Source of the DNA: a virus
Length of the DNA stretch: 37,639 nt
Reading direction: 5' to 3' (one strand)
Virus record (IMG/VR): IMGVR_UViG_3300036857_000154
Location: 1-37,639 of that record
The notes under the pieces were generated by a model. It was not told the DNA's origin. It made no database searches and saw only the letters and a list, made by a program, of their open reading frames with translations. Both the position numbers and the translations under genes were made by a program. Below are positions 5,547 through 13,333 of this stretch, in pieces (the first letter of the stretch is position 1; every line of letters begins with the position of its first letter).

Positions 5547-5865
5547 TGGTGCTCTCTAGTGTTGTGGCTCGCTCGTCTTATTTGGCGCACTCTTTCGTAC
5601 TGACTCGCTCCAACCATTTGGCGCTCTCCTACTACGTGGCTCGCTCAATGTTTCTGGTGCTCTCAGATGCGCTGGCTCGCTCTGCGCTAGTGGTGCACTC
5701 CGGTGTCTGTGGCTCGCTCCTATCCGTATGGTGCCCTCAGCAGGTCTGGCTCGCTCGTTCTACGTGGTGCTCTCACATAACCCGGCTCGCTCGAATGGGA
5801 ATGGCGCTCTCATCGGTGACGGCTCGCTCTCTCTATGTGGCGCTCTCAGTTTGCGTGGCTCACTT
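5547..5865. repeat. Dimorphic short-repeat array 2 (about 18 units)
   Basis: Same alternation as array 1: A (TGGCTCGCTC; variants TGACTCGCTC, CGGCTCGCTC) and B (TGGCGCTCTC, TGGTGCTCTC, TGGTGCACTC, TGGTGCCCTC) with spacers of 8 bp and three of 9 bp. It spans the complete interval between the stop codon of the 5860-6102 gene (the last, degenerate A unit includes that stop) and the ribosome-binding site of the transposase-like gene. Spacer sequences differ from those of array 1 except for one shared 28-bp block. Confidence 0.9.
5619..5646. repeat. 28-bp block shared with array 1
   Basis: Exact second copy of the B-CTACTACG-A block at 4594-4621. The flanking spacers (CAACCATT before, AATGTTTC after) differ from those of the first copy (TCGGTAAA, TTGTTACG), so identity is confined to the block. 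Confidence 0.85.
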
Positions 5866-6102
5866 CCGTAGCTCTGTCATCGCCTGGCTCCAGGCCTCCT
5901 TCGCGGTGGCGAGCCCGGGGCTCATCACCTGCCCCTCCGGTAACCACGCCAAGTACGCCTCGATCAGTTGACAGGACCGATCGAGCGCGTTGATCAGCTT
6001 GACGTTGCCGGCGCGGGATATCTCCAGCTCGCGCTTGAGCCTGGCGATCTCCTCGGCCGCTTGCGGGAGCCCGTGCCAATCGCACAACTCTTCCGTCGAC
6101 AT
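5860..6102 (-). CDS. Small helical phage protein (80 aa), first gene of minus-strand operon
   Basis: ATG at 6102 follows GGGGGGAGAG; the ATG at 6120 has no such site. The product MSTEELCDWHGLPQAAEEIA continues as a helix (RLKRELEISRAGNVKLINALDRS) and ends EAWSQAMTELRK. This fits the coiled-coil small-protein type of phage early regions. The stop lies inside the last degenerate unit of array 2. It is the promoter-proximal gene of the minus-strand operon that contains both arrays and the transposase-like gene. Confidence 0.6.
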   Translation of the reverse strand: MSTEELCDWHGLPQAAEEIARLKRELEISRAGNVKLINALDRSCQLIEAYLAWLPEGQVMSPGLATAKEAWSQAMTELRK

Positions 6103-6139
6103 GCTCTCCCCCCGCTTCATAAAGTTCCCGTATCACGTA

Positions 6140-6168
6140 TTGATCTGTATTGCAAACGTGTGTATGAT
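6140..6168 (+). promoter_or_regulatory. Sigma70-type promoter for the plus-strand gene cluster
   Basis: TTGATC (6140-6145) and TATGAT (6163-6168) are separated by exactly 17 bp, and the 6103-6174 intergenic region is AT-rich in a GC-rich genome. The expected start point (~6175) coincides with the ATG of the next gene, so that mRNA may be leaderless. The divergent minus-strand operon starts at 6102, so this region is the likely control point between the two transcripts. A clear minus-strand promoter was not found. Confidence 0.6.
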
Positions 6169-6174
6169 CGAAAC

Positions 6175-6366
6175 ATGGGCATAACTCAAAGGCCGGTGCG
6201 CGCCGGTCCGCCCCGGCGGGTCCGCCGCCCGGGCGCGTTCATGATTCGGGTGAGTGACGAGGAGCGCCGCGTCCTGCATCAGGCCGCGGCACTCTCCGGG
6301 CTCAGCACATCGAGCTGGGCGCGCATGAAGCTGCTGGAGATCGCACGCAAGGAGGAGCGCAAATGA
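6175..6366 (+). CDS. Small basic, possibly ribbon-helix-helix-like protein
   Basis: ATG at 6175 starts a 63-aa protein with an Arg/Pro-rich N-terminus. A core follows, FMIRVSDEERRVLHQAAALS, then GLSTSSWARMKLLEIARKEE. A short strand (MIRVSDEE) before two helices is the layout of ribbon-helix-helix DNA-binding proteins such as CopG/DUF1778 relatives. It sits directly on the divergent promoter region and could repress either transcript. It is coupled by ATGA to the next gene. A shorter start at 6241 (MIRVSDEE) is possible. Confidence 0.5.
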   Translation: MGITQRPVRAGPPRRVRRPGAFMIRVSDEERRVLHQAAALSGLSTSSWARMKLLEIARKEERK

Positions 6367-6668
6367 GCCTGCACGACACCACGTTCGGCTATCTCAATCC
6401 GACCGAAGATCAGAAGGACCGCATGGTGATCGTGCGCAGCGCTGCGGCCGATTACGCCAAGACGCTGGAGCGCGAGCTGCCCGATGGCCCCGACAAGACC
6501 TACATCCTGCGCACGCTGCGTACCGTCGCGATGTGGGCCAATGTCGCGATCACCCGCCACCCCGACGGCTCGCCGCGTGAGCATGAGCCCGACGAAGGCA
6601 TCATCGCCGCGCGGGAATACCCCCCTGATCATCCGGCGCCCGGTGACCTCGGCACCATCCCGACGTAA
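6363..6668 (+). CDS. acb2-like: Acb2/Tad1-type cyclic-nucleotide sponge (anti-CBASS), probable
   Basis: The 101-aa protein begins with NPTEDQKDRMVIVRSAAADY, then LERELPDGPDKTYILRTLRT and VAMWANVAITRHPDG. This is two helices around a P-D-G-x-D-K turn, with a terminal A-x-W-A-N-x-A-I helix (residues ~12-66). The pattern fits the helical-hairpin family of phage Acb2, which binds cyclic di- and trinucleotides and blocks CBASS and Thoeris immunity as a hexamer. The acidic, Pro-rich C-terminal tail is extra. Start ATG overlaps the previous stop as ATGA. Assignment rests on pattern memory, not on an alignment. Confidence 0.6.
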   Translation: MSLHDTTFGYLNPTEDQKDRMVIVRSAAADYAKTLERELPDGPDKTYILRTLRTVAMWANVAITRHPDGSPREHEPDEGIIAAREYPPDHPAPGDLGTIPT

Positions 6669-6677
6669 AAGAGGGGT

Positions 6678-8381
6678 GTGAAGAAACGAATCGAGCCACT
6701 CCCCCCTCTCGATCCCCCGGGTGCCGTCACCGAGGTCGACCCGGCGGCCGCCGAGGCAACCCTAAAGGCGCTGCGCACCGAGATCGGGCTGCGCAAGGAA
6801 CGAAAGGCCCAGGCATGTGCGGGGGGGTTGGTAGCGTTTGTCCGGTACTTCTGGTCGGTCCTGGAGCCGGAGACCAAGCTGGTCGAGGGCTGGCTCCTGG
6901 AGGCGATCTGCCTGCACCTGGAGGCGGTGACCTTCGGCAAGATCACCCGGCTGCTGATCAACGTCCCGCCGGGCTCGATGAAATCGCTGATGGTGAACGT
7001 GTTCTGGCCCGCCTGGGAATGGGGGGCGATGGGGATGCCTCACCTGAGATACGTCAGCTTCTCCTACTCCTCGGGCTTGACCGAGCGTGACAATACCAAG
7101 TTCCGCAAGCTGGTGATGTCGGACCGCTACCGGGAGCTCTGGGGTGACAAGTTCAATCTCGAAAAAGAAGGTGAGATCAAAATCACCAACGACAAGACGG
7201 GCAGCAAGTTCGCCTCGTCCGTCAAAGGTATCGGCACCGGAGAGCGTGGCGACCGAGTTGTTATCGATGATCCTCACGACGTTCACAAGTCTGAGTCGGA
7301 TGTCGTGCGAACCGATACTGTTCGATGGTTCCGTGAAACAATCACCGATCGTCTCAATAACCTGGACGATTCGGCGATTATCATCATCATGCAGAGGGTC
7401 CATCAAGCGGACATCTCTGGATTCATCCTCGAACAGGGCTGGCTCTACTGTCACCTCATGGTGCCGATGGAGTTTGAGTCTGGACGGGAACCTTATAATC
7501 CACTGGGCTGGGTGGACCCGCGCACAGAAGACGGCGATCTGGCGTGGCCTCAAAGGTTTAGCCCGGAAGCGGTCGCCAACATCGAGCGCGAGAAAGGATC
7601 CTTCGCCTACGCCGGGCAGTACCAGCAGCGCCCAAGCCCTCGTGGCGGAGGCATTATCAAACGAGAGCATTGGCGGCCTTACACCCCGCAAGAATGCGGC
7701 AAGTTCGGCGTTCCGTGGCCGAAGTTCCCGATTATGAGCTACACGGTGCTGAGCCTGGACACGGCTCAGACCGAGAAGAAGCAGAACGATCCCTCGGCCG
7801 CGGTGATCCTCGGCATCACCAAGGACATCTGGGAGAACCGCCGGGTGATCCTGATGTGGGCCTGGACCGAGCGCATGGAGCTCTACGAGCTCGTGCGCAA
7901 GATCGAGGAGACCTGCAAAAAGTTCAAAGTCGACCGGGTCCTGATCGAGGACAAGGCATCCGGCTATCCGGTGGCGCAGGAGCTGCGCCGCCGCGGCCGC
8001 ACTATCTCCGACAAGCTCGGGCACAACCCCAAGACCGAGGACCGCGCCGATTTCGGGGTGCAGCTGCTTACCCCGGAAGGCGACAAGGTGGCCCGGCTCT
8101 ATGCCGTGCAGAACCTGTTCGAGTGCGGGCTGATCTATGCGCCGGCCGAGGACAACGGCGCCGGCGACTTCCTGTTCAAGGAATGGGCCGACAAGGTGAT
8201 CGGCCAGTGCGCGGATGCCCCCAAAGGGCAGTATGATGACCTGGCCGACTGCATCTCTCAGGCGCTGATCTATCTGCGCAAGCTCGGACTGATCACGCTG
8301 CCGGACGAGGACGAGATCGATCACATCGATGACGATAAGTATCGCTCGGCGTCCCAGCCCTTGTATCCGGCGATGGCCTGA
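6678..8381 (+). CDS. terL: Terminase large subunit (packaging ATPase and nuclease)
   Basis: GTG at 6678 follows GAGGGGT. The 567-aa enzyme has an ATPase domain with a Walker A-like loop (NVPPGSMKSL, residues 95-104) and Walker B (RVVIDDPHD, 193-201). A coupling segment (IIIIMQRVHQADISG) follows. The C-terminal RNase H-like nuclease shows D361 (LSLDTAQ), E424/D425 (LIEDKASG) and YDDLADCISQAL near residue 530. It translocates DNA into the prohead through the portal and makes the packaging cuts. Length is typical. Codons in ~7160-7660 are noticeably less GC-rich than the rest, suggesting mosaic exchange. No small terminase gene is recognised nearby. Confidence 0.93.
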   Translation: MKKRIEPLPPLDPPGAVTEVDPAAAEATLKALRTEIGLRKERKAQACAGGLVAFVRYFWSVLEPETKLVEGWLLEAICLHLEAVTFGKITRLLINVPPGSMKSLMVNVFWPAWEWGAMGMPHLRYVSFSYSSGLTERDNTKFRKLVMSDRYRELWGDKFNLEKEGEIKITNDKTGSKFASSVKGIGTGERGDRVVIDDPHDVHKSESDVVRTDTVRWFRETITDRLNNLDDSAIIIIMQRVHQADISGFILEQGWLYCHLMVPMEFESGREPYNPLGWVDPRTEDGDLAWPQRFSPEAVANIEREKGSFAYAGQYQQRPSPRGGGIIKREHWRPYTPQECGKFGVPWPKFPIMSYTVLSLDTAQTEKKQNDPSAAVILGITKDIWENRRVILMWAWTERMELYELVRKIEETCKKFKVDRVLIEDKASGYPVAQELRRRGRTISDKLGHNPKTEDRADFGVQLLTPEGDKVARLYAVQNLFECGLIYAPAEDNGAGDFLFKEWADKVIGQCADAPKGQYDDLADCISQALIYLRKLGLITLPDEDEIDHIDDDKYRSASQPLYPAMA

Positions 8382-8448
8382 CGACTAGCTCTGGCGAATC
8401 GCGGCTATTGCGTTATGCTGCGGCCGCCCCGGCGCGCTGGGAGGGCCA

Positions 8449-9585
8449 ATGCTGATTCTTGCCTCGACCGATAAACTGCAGGTGGTCACCGGCAGCGCCG
8501 GCAATATCCAGGTCCACGCCAGCTGGATGGACAACGCCTCGGGCGCCATCGGGCCAGGCCGCACCAACACCCCCGCCATCACGGGCGCCGGCACCGTCGA
8601 TATCGTCGCCTCGCCTGCTGCCGGCGTGTTCCGCGCGATCAAGACCCTGCACATCCGTAATACCGCCGTCACCAGCAACGATGTGACCGTACGCCATACC
8701 GATGGCACCACCACGGTCGAGCTGTACAAGATCACCCTCGCGCCCGGGCAGACCCTGCAATACATCGATGAAGTGGGCTTCCTGTCTACGGCGGCCTCTC
8801 GTAGCCAGACCGGCTCCTTCATCCATGGCCTGAAAGGCGCCCCGCAGGCGAGCCGCACCAAGGTCGACTTCACCTACGACGAAGGCACGTTGCGCAATCC
8901 GGTCGACGGCTCGGTGCAGTTCATCACCACCCAGGCGTTCACCATCGATATCACGGTGCAAGGGCTCAACGGCCGCGACCAGGCCGCGGCGCTGCCCGAT
9001 GTCGGGATTCACTTCTATGCCATCTGGGGCGCCGGCCAGACCTCGGGCGGGTTGTGTTCAACCTCGCCGCCCCCAGGCGGCCCGGCCATGCCCACCGGCT
9101 ATACCCATTGGGCCTACCTTACCACCCTGCGCAAGGACAGCGGCCAGATCGTCATTGTTCACGTCGAGGGCTCCGGGGTCACCTTCGACCCGCAGGTGCC
9201 GATCATCAGCGGCGGCAACGCCAACTCGGCATCACCTCCCCCGACCGCGCCGATCGACATGACGGGGTTTGTCCCCAACATCGCGACCAACGTCCTGCTG
9301 GAGGTCCAGGGCACCGTGGCGATCAATGTCGGCGGCGGTGCGTGCACCGCGGTGGTCAACCTGGGGCCAATCAACGGTGGCTTCGTCTCGCGCGTGCTGC
9401 GGGTCGATGTCGGCGACAGCCTCGGGGTTGCCGGGCCGATCGTCAACACCAACTCGTTCTCGCCGACCATCCCCAATCTCGGGCAATACTTCTATATCTG
9501 GAACCCGGTCACCAACGGCGGAAACATCCAGTCCTATGCCGTCAACATCTGGGTGGCGGGCTACGAAGTGCCGAACGGGGATTGA
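8449..9585 (+). CDS. Virion fibre/decoration-like protein, two-domain
   Basis: ATG at 8449 follows GGGAGGGCC. Residues 1-115 (MLILASTDKLQVVTGSAGNI...) form a beta-rich domain that recurs as the complete next gene. From about residue 188 (HFYAIWGAGQTSGGLCSTSP, YTHWAYLTTLRKDSG, VNIWVAGYEVPN at the end) the protein matches the C-terminal domain of the collagen-like tail fibre at 21617-23647. It is probably a surface-exposed head or tail appendage whose C-terminal domain contacts the host or carbohydrate. The location between terminase and portal is unusual for a tail fibre and more typical of a head fibre. The role is inferred. Confidence 0.65.
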   Translation: MLILASTDKLQVVTGSAGNIQVHASWMDNASGAIGPGRTNTPAITGAGTVDIVASPAAGVFRAIKTLHIRNTAVTSNDVTVRHTDGTTTVELYKITLAPGQTLQYIDEVGFLSTAASRSQTGSFIHGLKGAPQASRTKVDFTYDEGTLRNPVDGSVQFITTQAFTIDITVQGLNGRDQAAALPDVGIHFYAIWGAGQTSGGLCSTSPPPGGPAMPTGYTHWAYLTTLRKDSGQIVIVHVEGSGVTFDPQVPIISGGNANSASPPPTAPIDMTGFVPNIATNVLLEVQGTVAINVGGGACTAVVNLGPINGGFVSRVLRVDVGDSLGVAGPIVNTNSFSPTIPNLGQYFYIWNPVTNGGNIQSYAVNIWVAGYEVPNGD

Positions 9586-9588
9586 GCG

Positions 9589-9939
9589 ATGATCATCCTG
9601 GGCTCCGCCACCGATCTCCTGCAGCTCATTACCGACGCCGCGGTGGCAGTCGACATCCACGCCAGCTGGGTCGACACCGTGACGGCCACCGGCGCGATCA
9701 GCCCGAGCCGCACCAATACCGCGGTCAGCACCGCGGCAACCACCACCATCGTGGCCTCGCCGGCGGCCGGTGCGCAGCGCAACGTCAAGACCCTGCATGT
9801 CCGCAACAAGGGCGTGTCCGCCTGCGGAGTGACGGTGCAGCACACTACCGGCGCCGTGATCTCCCAGCTGTACAAGGCCACCCTCAATGCCGGTGGCGCG
9901 CTGCAGATGACCGACCAGGGTGGCTTCGTGGTGCTATGA
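9589..9939 (+). CDS. Single-domain paralogue of the preceding virion protein
   Basis: The 116-aa product (MIILGSATDLLQLITDAAVA...IVASPAAGAQRNVKTLHVRN) aligns over its whole length with residues 1-115 of the upstream protein. Shared features are the HASW motif, the S-R-T-N-T segment, IVASPAAG, KTLH(V/I)RN and the final G-F-V. This is a tandem duplication of the N-terminal domain without the fibre-like C-terminus, so it may cap or decorate the same site. Only 3 nt separate the two genes. Confidence 0.65.
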   Translation: MIILGSATDLLQLITDAAVAVDIHASWVDTVTATGAISPSRTNTAVSTAATTTIVASPAAGAQRNVKTLHVRNKGVSACGVTVQHTTGAVISQLYKATLNAGGALQMTDQGGFVVL

Positions 9940-9949
9940 GGCGTAGCTG

Positions 9950-12229
9950 ATGGCCGATGGCATCAATGGCAGCGGGATCCCAGCGACCGAGCACTATCGT
10001 AACCTGAGCGATACCCCGCCCCGACCGCCGTCCGACGACGGCGAGCCGTTGACCGTTGTTATCCACGAGAACGCCGAGGACGAGGTCAAGAACATCGGTG
10101 TCGAGCGCGCCGACGGCGCACTCATTATACGTATGGACGGCAAGCCCTACGTCCGCGAGCCGGCCGAGAACGCCAAGAATCACGACGCCAACCTGGCCGC
10201 CTTCATCGGGGAGCCCGAACTCGGCCGTATCTGTGACGAGCTCCTCAACGGGATCGACGCCGATATCCAGTCCCGCCGAGACTGGCTCGATCGCCGCGCC
10301 GCCGGCATCAAGCACCTGGCGCTGAAGATCGAGAATCCGAAGTCCCCGGGCACCGACGCCGATACCGCGGTGGAAGGGCAGGCCACCGTCCGCTCGCCCA
10401 TCATGCTCGATGCCGTGATGCGGTTTCAGGCCAATGCTCGCGGCGAGCTCCTCCCGGCGCAGGGGCCGGTCAAGATCAGGAACGACAGCACCATCAAGAC
10501 CCCGTGGCGGACCGCGCTCGAACAGCAAACCCAGCGCCCGCGCGACGAGACCGGCGCCGACCGCGATATCCGGGCGGAGATGCTGGAGACCACCTTTAAC
10601 CGGTATCTGACCGTCGTAGATAAAGAGTATTACCCCGACACCAACCGCATGTTCTTCATGCAGGGCTTTGGTGGCTGCGGGTTCAAGAAAGTCTACCGCT
10701 GCCCGATCCGCAGGCGTCCGGTCTCGCGCGCGGTCGATGCCGCCGACATCATCGTCAGCGACGACGAGGTGTCCCTGTACGACTGCGGCCGGGTCACACA
10801 TCGTATCGAGATGCGGCAATCCGTGATGAAGCGGATGCAGCTCTCGGGCATGTATCTCGACGTCGAGGTGCACGCGCCCACGGCGCCGGAGCCGGACTCG
10901 TTCGTGCAGGCCGAGAAGGACGTCGCCGGGCTGGCGGTGTGGACGCAGCGCCCGGAGGACTACAAGCACACAGTATATGAGTGCTACTGCGAACTCGACA
11001 TCGCCGGCTTCGAGCACACCGAGAAGGGCAAGATCACCGGGCTGCCGCTGCCCTATCGGGTGAGCATCGACAAAGACTCCCAGACCATCCTGGAGATCAG
11101 GCGCAACTGGAAACAGGGCGACGATCGCTATCTCAAGCGCATGCCGATCGTGAAGTACCCGTTTGTCGACGGGATGGGCTTCTACGGCATCGGCCTGCTC
11201 AACATCATGGGCAACTCCACCGCCGCGGTGACGACGGCGTGGCGGCTGGCGCTGGACTCAGCCGGGTTCTCGTCCTGGCCCGGCTTCCTGTACTCCGACA
11301 CGGTCGGCCGGCAGGACACCATGACCTTCCGGGTCGGGCTGGGTGCCGGCGTCAAGGTCAACACTGGCGGGCAGGACATCCGCCAGCACATCATGGACCT
11401 CCCCTACAAAGATGTGACAGCGGGCTTGGTCCAGGTCACCACCCACATCGAGGAAGAGGCGCGTCGTGTAGGTGGCACCCCCGAGCTGATGGTAGGCGAG
11501 GGCCGCCAGGACGTGCCGGTGGGCACGACGCTGGCCATGCTCGATCAGGCGGTGAAGGTGCTCGATAGCGTCCATAAGGGGATGCATATAGCACAGGCCG
11601 AGGAGTTCGGGCTCCTGCGCGACCTGTTCATCGAGGACCCCCAGAGCCTGATCTGCTCCGATCCCAACCCGTCCGTCACCTGGGAGATGCAGGAGCTGAT
11701 CAAGGCGCTCAGCGAGTGCAATCTGGCGCCGCAGGCCGATCCCAACACCCCGTCACACACTATAAGAGTGATGAAGGCGGTTGCCCTGGTCCAGCTGGTG
11801 CAGATGGCGCCGCAGATGTTCGACCTGCACGCCGTCATCCGCCGGGTCTCCACCATGGTCGGGATGGGCAGCATCGACGAGCTGTTCGCCACGCCGCAGG
11901 CGCAGGGGCCGCAGATGGACCCGAAGATTCTCGACGCCATGGGCAAGCTGCAGTCCAAGGCGGCGGAGCTCAAGCAGAAGTCCATGGACAGCATGGTCAA
12001 GGCCGAGACCGAGAAGATGCTGGCGCAGCTGCAGTACGTCACCGAGTTGTTGCAGCTGCAGGCCACGCGCGAGACCAACCAGAGCCGCGAGCGCATCGAG
12101 AACGCCAAGCTGGCTCAGCAACGTATGGAGCTGGCGGAGGGCGCGTTGGTCCACCCCTTAGCCACACCCGTGGCCCAGCAGTTCGCACAGCTGTGGCCGC
12201 CGCAGATGCAGCTCAACCGAGTGCTATAG
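9950..12229 (+). CDS. Portal protein (podovirus/P22-like)
   Basis: The 759-aa protein lies directly downstream of the terminase block and has the expected size of a P22-like portal. Typical features are the segment RSPIMLDAVMRFQANARGEL (residues ~148-167) followed by LPAQGPVKI, an aromatic motif MFFMQGFGGCGFKKVYRCPI and MPIVKYPFVDGMGFYGIGLL. A long helical C-terminus rich in Gln/Lys (residues ~660-735) may form the barrel. It would form the dodecameric ring through which DNA enters the head. No protease or fusion domain is seen. Confidence 0.85.
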   Translation: MADGINGSGIPATEHYRNLSDTPPRPPSDDGEPLTVVIHENAEDEVKNIGVERADGALIIRMDGKPYVREPAENAKNHDANLAAFIGEPELGRICDELLNGIDADIQSRRDWLDRRAAGIKHLALKIENPKSPGTDADTAVEGQATVRSPIMLDAVMRFQANARGELLPAQGPVKIRNDSTIKTPWRTALEQQTQRPRDETGADRDIRAEMLETTFNRYLTVVDKEYYPDTNRMFFMQGFGGCGFKKVYRCPIRRRPVSRAVDAADIIVSDDEVSLYDCGRVTHRIEMRQSVMKRMQLSGMYLDVEVHAPTAPEPDSFVQAEKDVAGLAVWTQRPEDYKHTVYECYCELDIAGFEHTEKGKITGLPLPYRVSIDKDSQTILEIRRNWKQGDDRYLKRMPIVKYPFVDGMGFYGIGLLNIMGNSTAAVTTAWRLALDSAGFSSWPGFLYSDTVGRQDTMTFRVGLGAGVKVNTGGQDIRQHIMDLPYKDVTAGLVQVTTHIEEEARRVGGTPELMVGEGRQDVPVGTTLAMLDQAVKVLDSVHKGMHIAQAEEFGLLRDLFIEDPQSLICSDPNPSVTWEMQELIKALSECNLAPQADPNTPSHTIRVMKAVALVQLVQMAPQMFDLHAVIRRVSTMVGMGSIDELFATPQAQGPQMDPKILDAMGKLQSKAAELKQKSMDSMVKAETEKMLAQLQYVTELLQLQATRETNQSRERIENAKLAQQRMELAEGALVHPLATPVAQQFAQLWPPQMQLNRVL

Positions 12230-12238
12230 GAGAGAGAG

Positions 12239-13333
12239 ATGGCACACCCCTACGCATCGCAAGCTCAGGCGTCCCAGCGCCGCCGTCTCAGCGCCCTCGG
12301 CGCCAAGCCCGGCAAGCCACACGGCTCTTCCAACATGTACAAGAAGCACTCGTACCCCTCGAAGGGCGCGGGTAGCTCCACCCCGATGACGATCGCGGGC
12401 GGCAAGGGCAGATCGCGGCCCGACCGCATGGCGGCCGGCGGCGGGGTGCGCGCCAAGCCGAAGGGCAAGGGCAAGGCCACCACCAACATCATCATCGCCG
12501 GTGGCGGCGGGCAGCAACCAGCCGCCCGTCCTGTCCCGGTCCCGGTGAACCGGCCAGTTCCGGTCCCGGTCCGCCCCCCGATGGGTCCGGGCGGTCCGCC
12601 CCCCGGTGCGGTCGCGCGGGTTGTGCCGCCGATGCCGCCCCGTCCGCCGATGGGGCCGCCGCCCGGCGGGCCTCCGATGCCGGGCATGAAGGCCGGCGGC
12701 GTGGTGAAGAAGGCGCAAGGCGGGGGTGTTGGCGGGCGGGCCTACCGCGGTTTCCCGCATTCTCCCACCACCGAGGTCGACGATGCGGTGTCGGCGCAGA
12801 AGCGCGGCGGCGCTACATATAAAGAGGGTGGCGCGGTCAAACGCGCGCTCGGCGGCGGCCTGGGCAAGCCGAAGGACGACGACGACGACGATAACGGCGA
12901 CGACGACGAGGACGGTGGCGATTACGCAGCTGCTGCACTCGCCAACGCCAACCTTGGGGGTGGACCGCCGCAGGCCGGACCGCCGGCCGGGTTCGGGCAG
13001 ACCCCGCCGCCGCCCACGCCACCGTCCGAGGAGAAGCGCGGCGGTGCGGTGAAGAAACGCGCGACGGGTGGCGGCTTCCTGGCGCCAAAGCAGGGCGTGA
13101 TGGTGCCGACGCCGGCACAGCAGGGCGCTCGGACGATCTCCGGAGTGCGCGCGCGGCCGGGGACACCGCTGATGGTGCCGGTGCGCAGCGCGGCGGGCTT
13201 GCGTGCACAGCCAGCACCAGGCACTACGGTGGGCTTCAAGAAGGGCGGCAAGGTCCACGACGACGAGGCGCAGGACAAGAAGCTGATCAAGAAGATGCTG
13301 CGCGAGGAGGAGCGGAAGGAGAAGCGGCCATGA
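12239..13333 (+). CDS. Disordered Gly/Pro-rich virion protein with GGxV motifs
   Basis: ATG at 12239 follows AGGAGAGAGAG. The 364-aa protein is low-complexity: a basic N-terminus, a Pro-Val-Met-Gly-rich middle (PMGPGGPPPGAVARVVPPMP), an Asp run (DDDDDDDNGDDDED, ~residues 220-233) and a basic C-terminus. Short motifs of the type (K/R)-x-G-G-x-V-K-(K/R) recur five times (AGGVVKKA, EGGAVKRA, RGGAVKKR, KGGKVHDD). Similar motifs occur in the large tail proteins downstream. Its position between portal and scaffold suggests a minor head or internal protein that binds nucleic acid or other virion parts. Function is not shown. Confidence 0.7.
   Translation: MAHPYASQAQASQRRRLSALGAKPGKPHGSSNMYKKHSYPSKGAGSSTPMTIAGGKGRSRPDRMAAGGGVRAKPKGKGKATTNIIIAGGGGQQPAARPVPVPVNRPVPVPVRPPMGPGGPPPGAVARVVPPMPPRPPMGPPPGGPPMPGMKAGGVVKKAQGGGVGGRAYRGFPHSPTTEVDDAVSAQKRGGATYKEGGAVKRALGGGLGKPKDDDDDDNGDDDEDGGDYAAAALANANLGGGPPQAGPPAGFGQTPPPPTPPSEEKRGGAVKKRATGGGFLAPKQGVMVPTPAQQGARTISGVRARPGTPLMVPVRSAAGLRAQPAPGTTVGFKKGGKVHDDEAQDKKLIKKMLREEERKEKRP

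Noticed and set aside
4625-5617. 330-aa minus-strand frame covering the transposase-like gene
   Set aside because: It is an out-of-frame shadow with Arg/Ala-rich composition. The 4723-5529 frame has the domain motifs and ribosome-binding site.
4059-5865. CRISPR array
   Set aside because: Units are only 10 bp and of two alternating types, and spacers are 8-9 bp, far below CRISPR sizes. No cas gene or leader is present.
4059-5865. Complete IS110 insertion sequence
   Set aside because: No DEDD domain, no recognisable element ends or target duplication, and the flanks are long repeat arrays.
6762-8324. 520-aa minus-strand frame inside the terminase gene
   Set aside because: Shadow frame on GC-rich DNA. 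The plus-strand frame has all terminase motifs.
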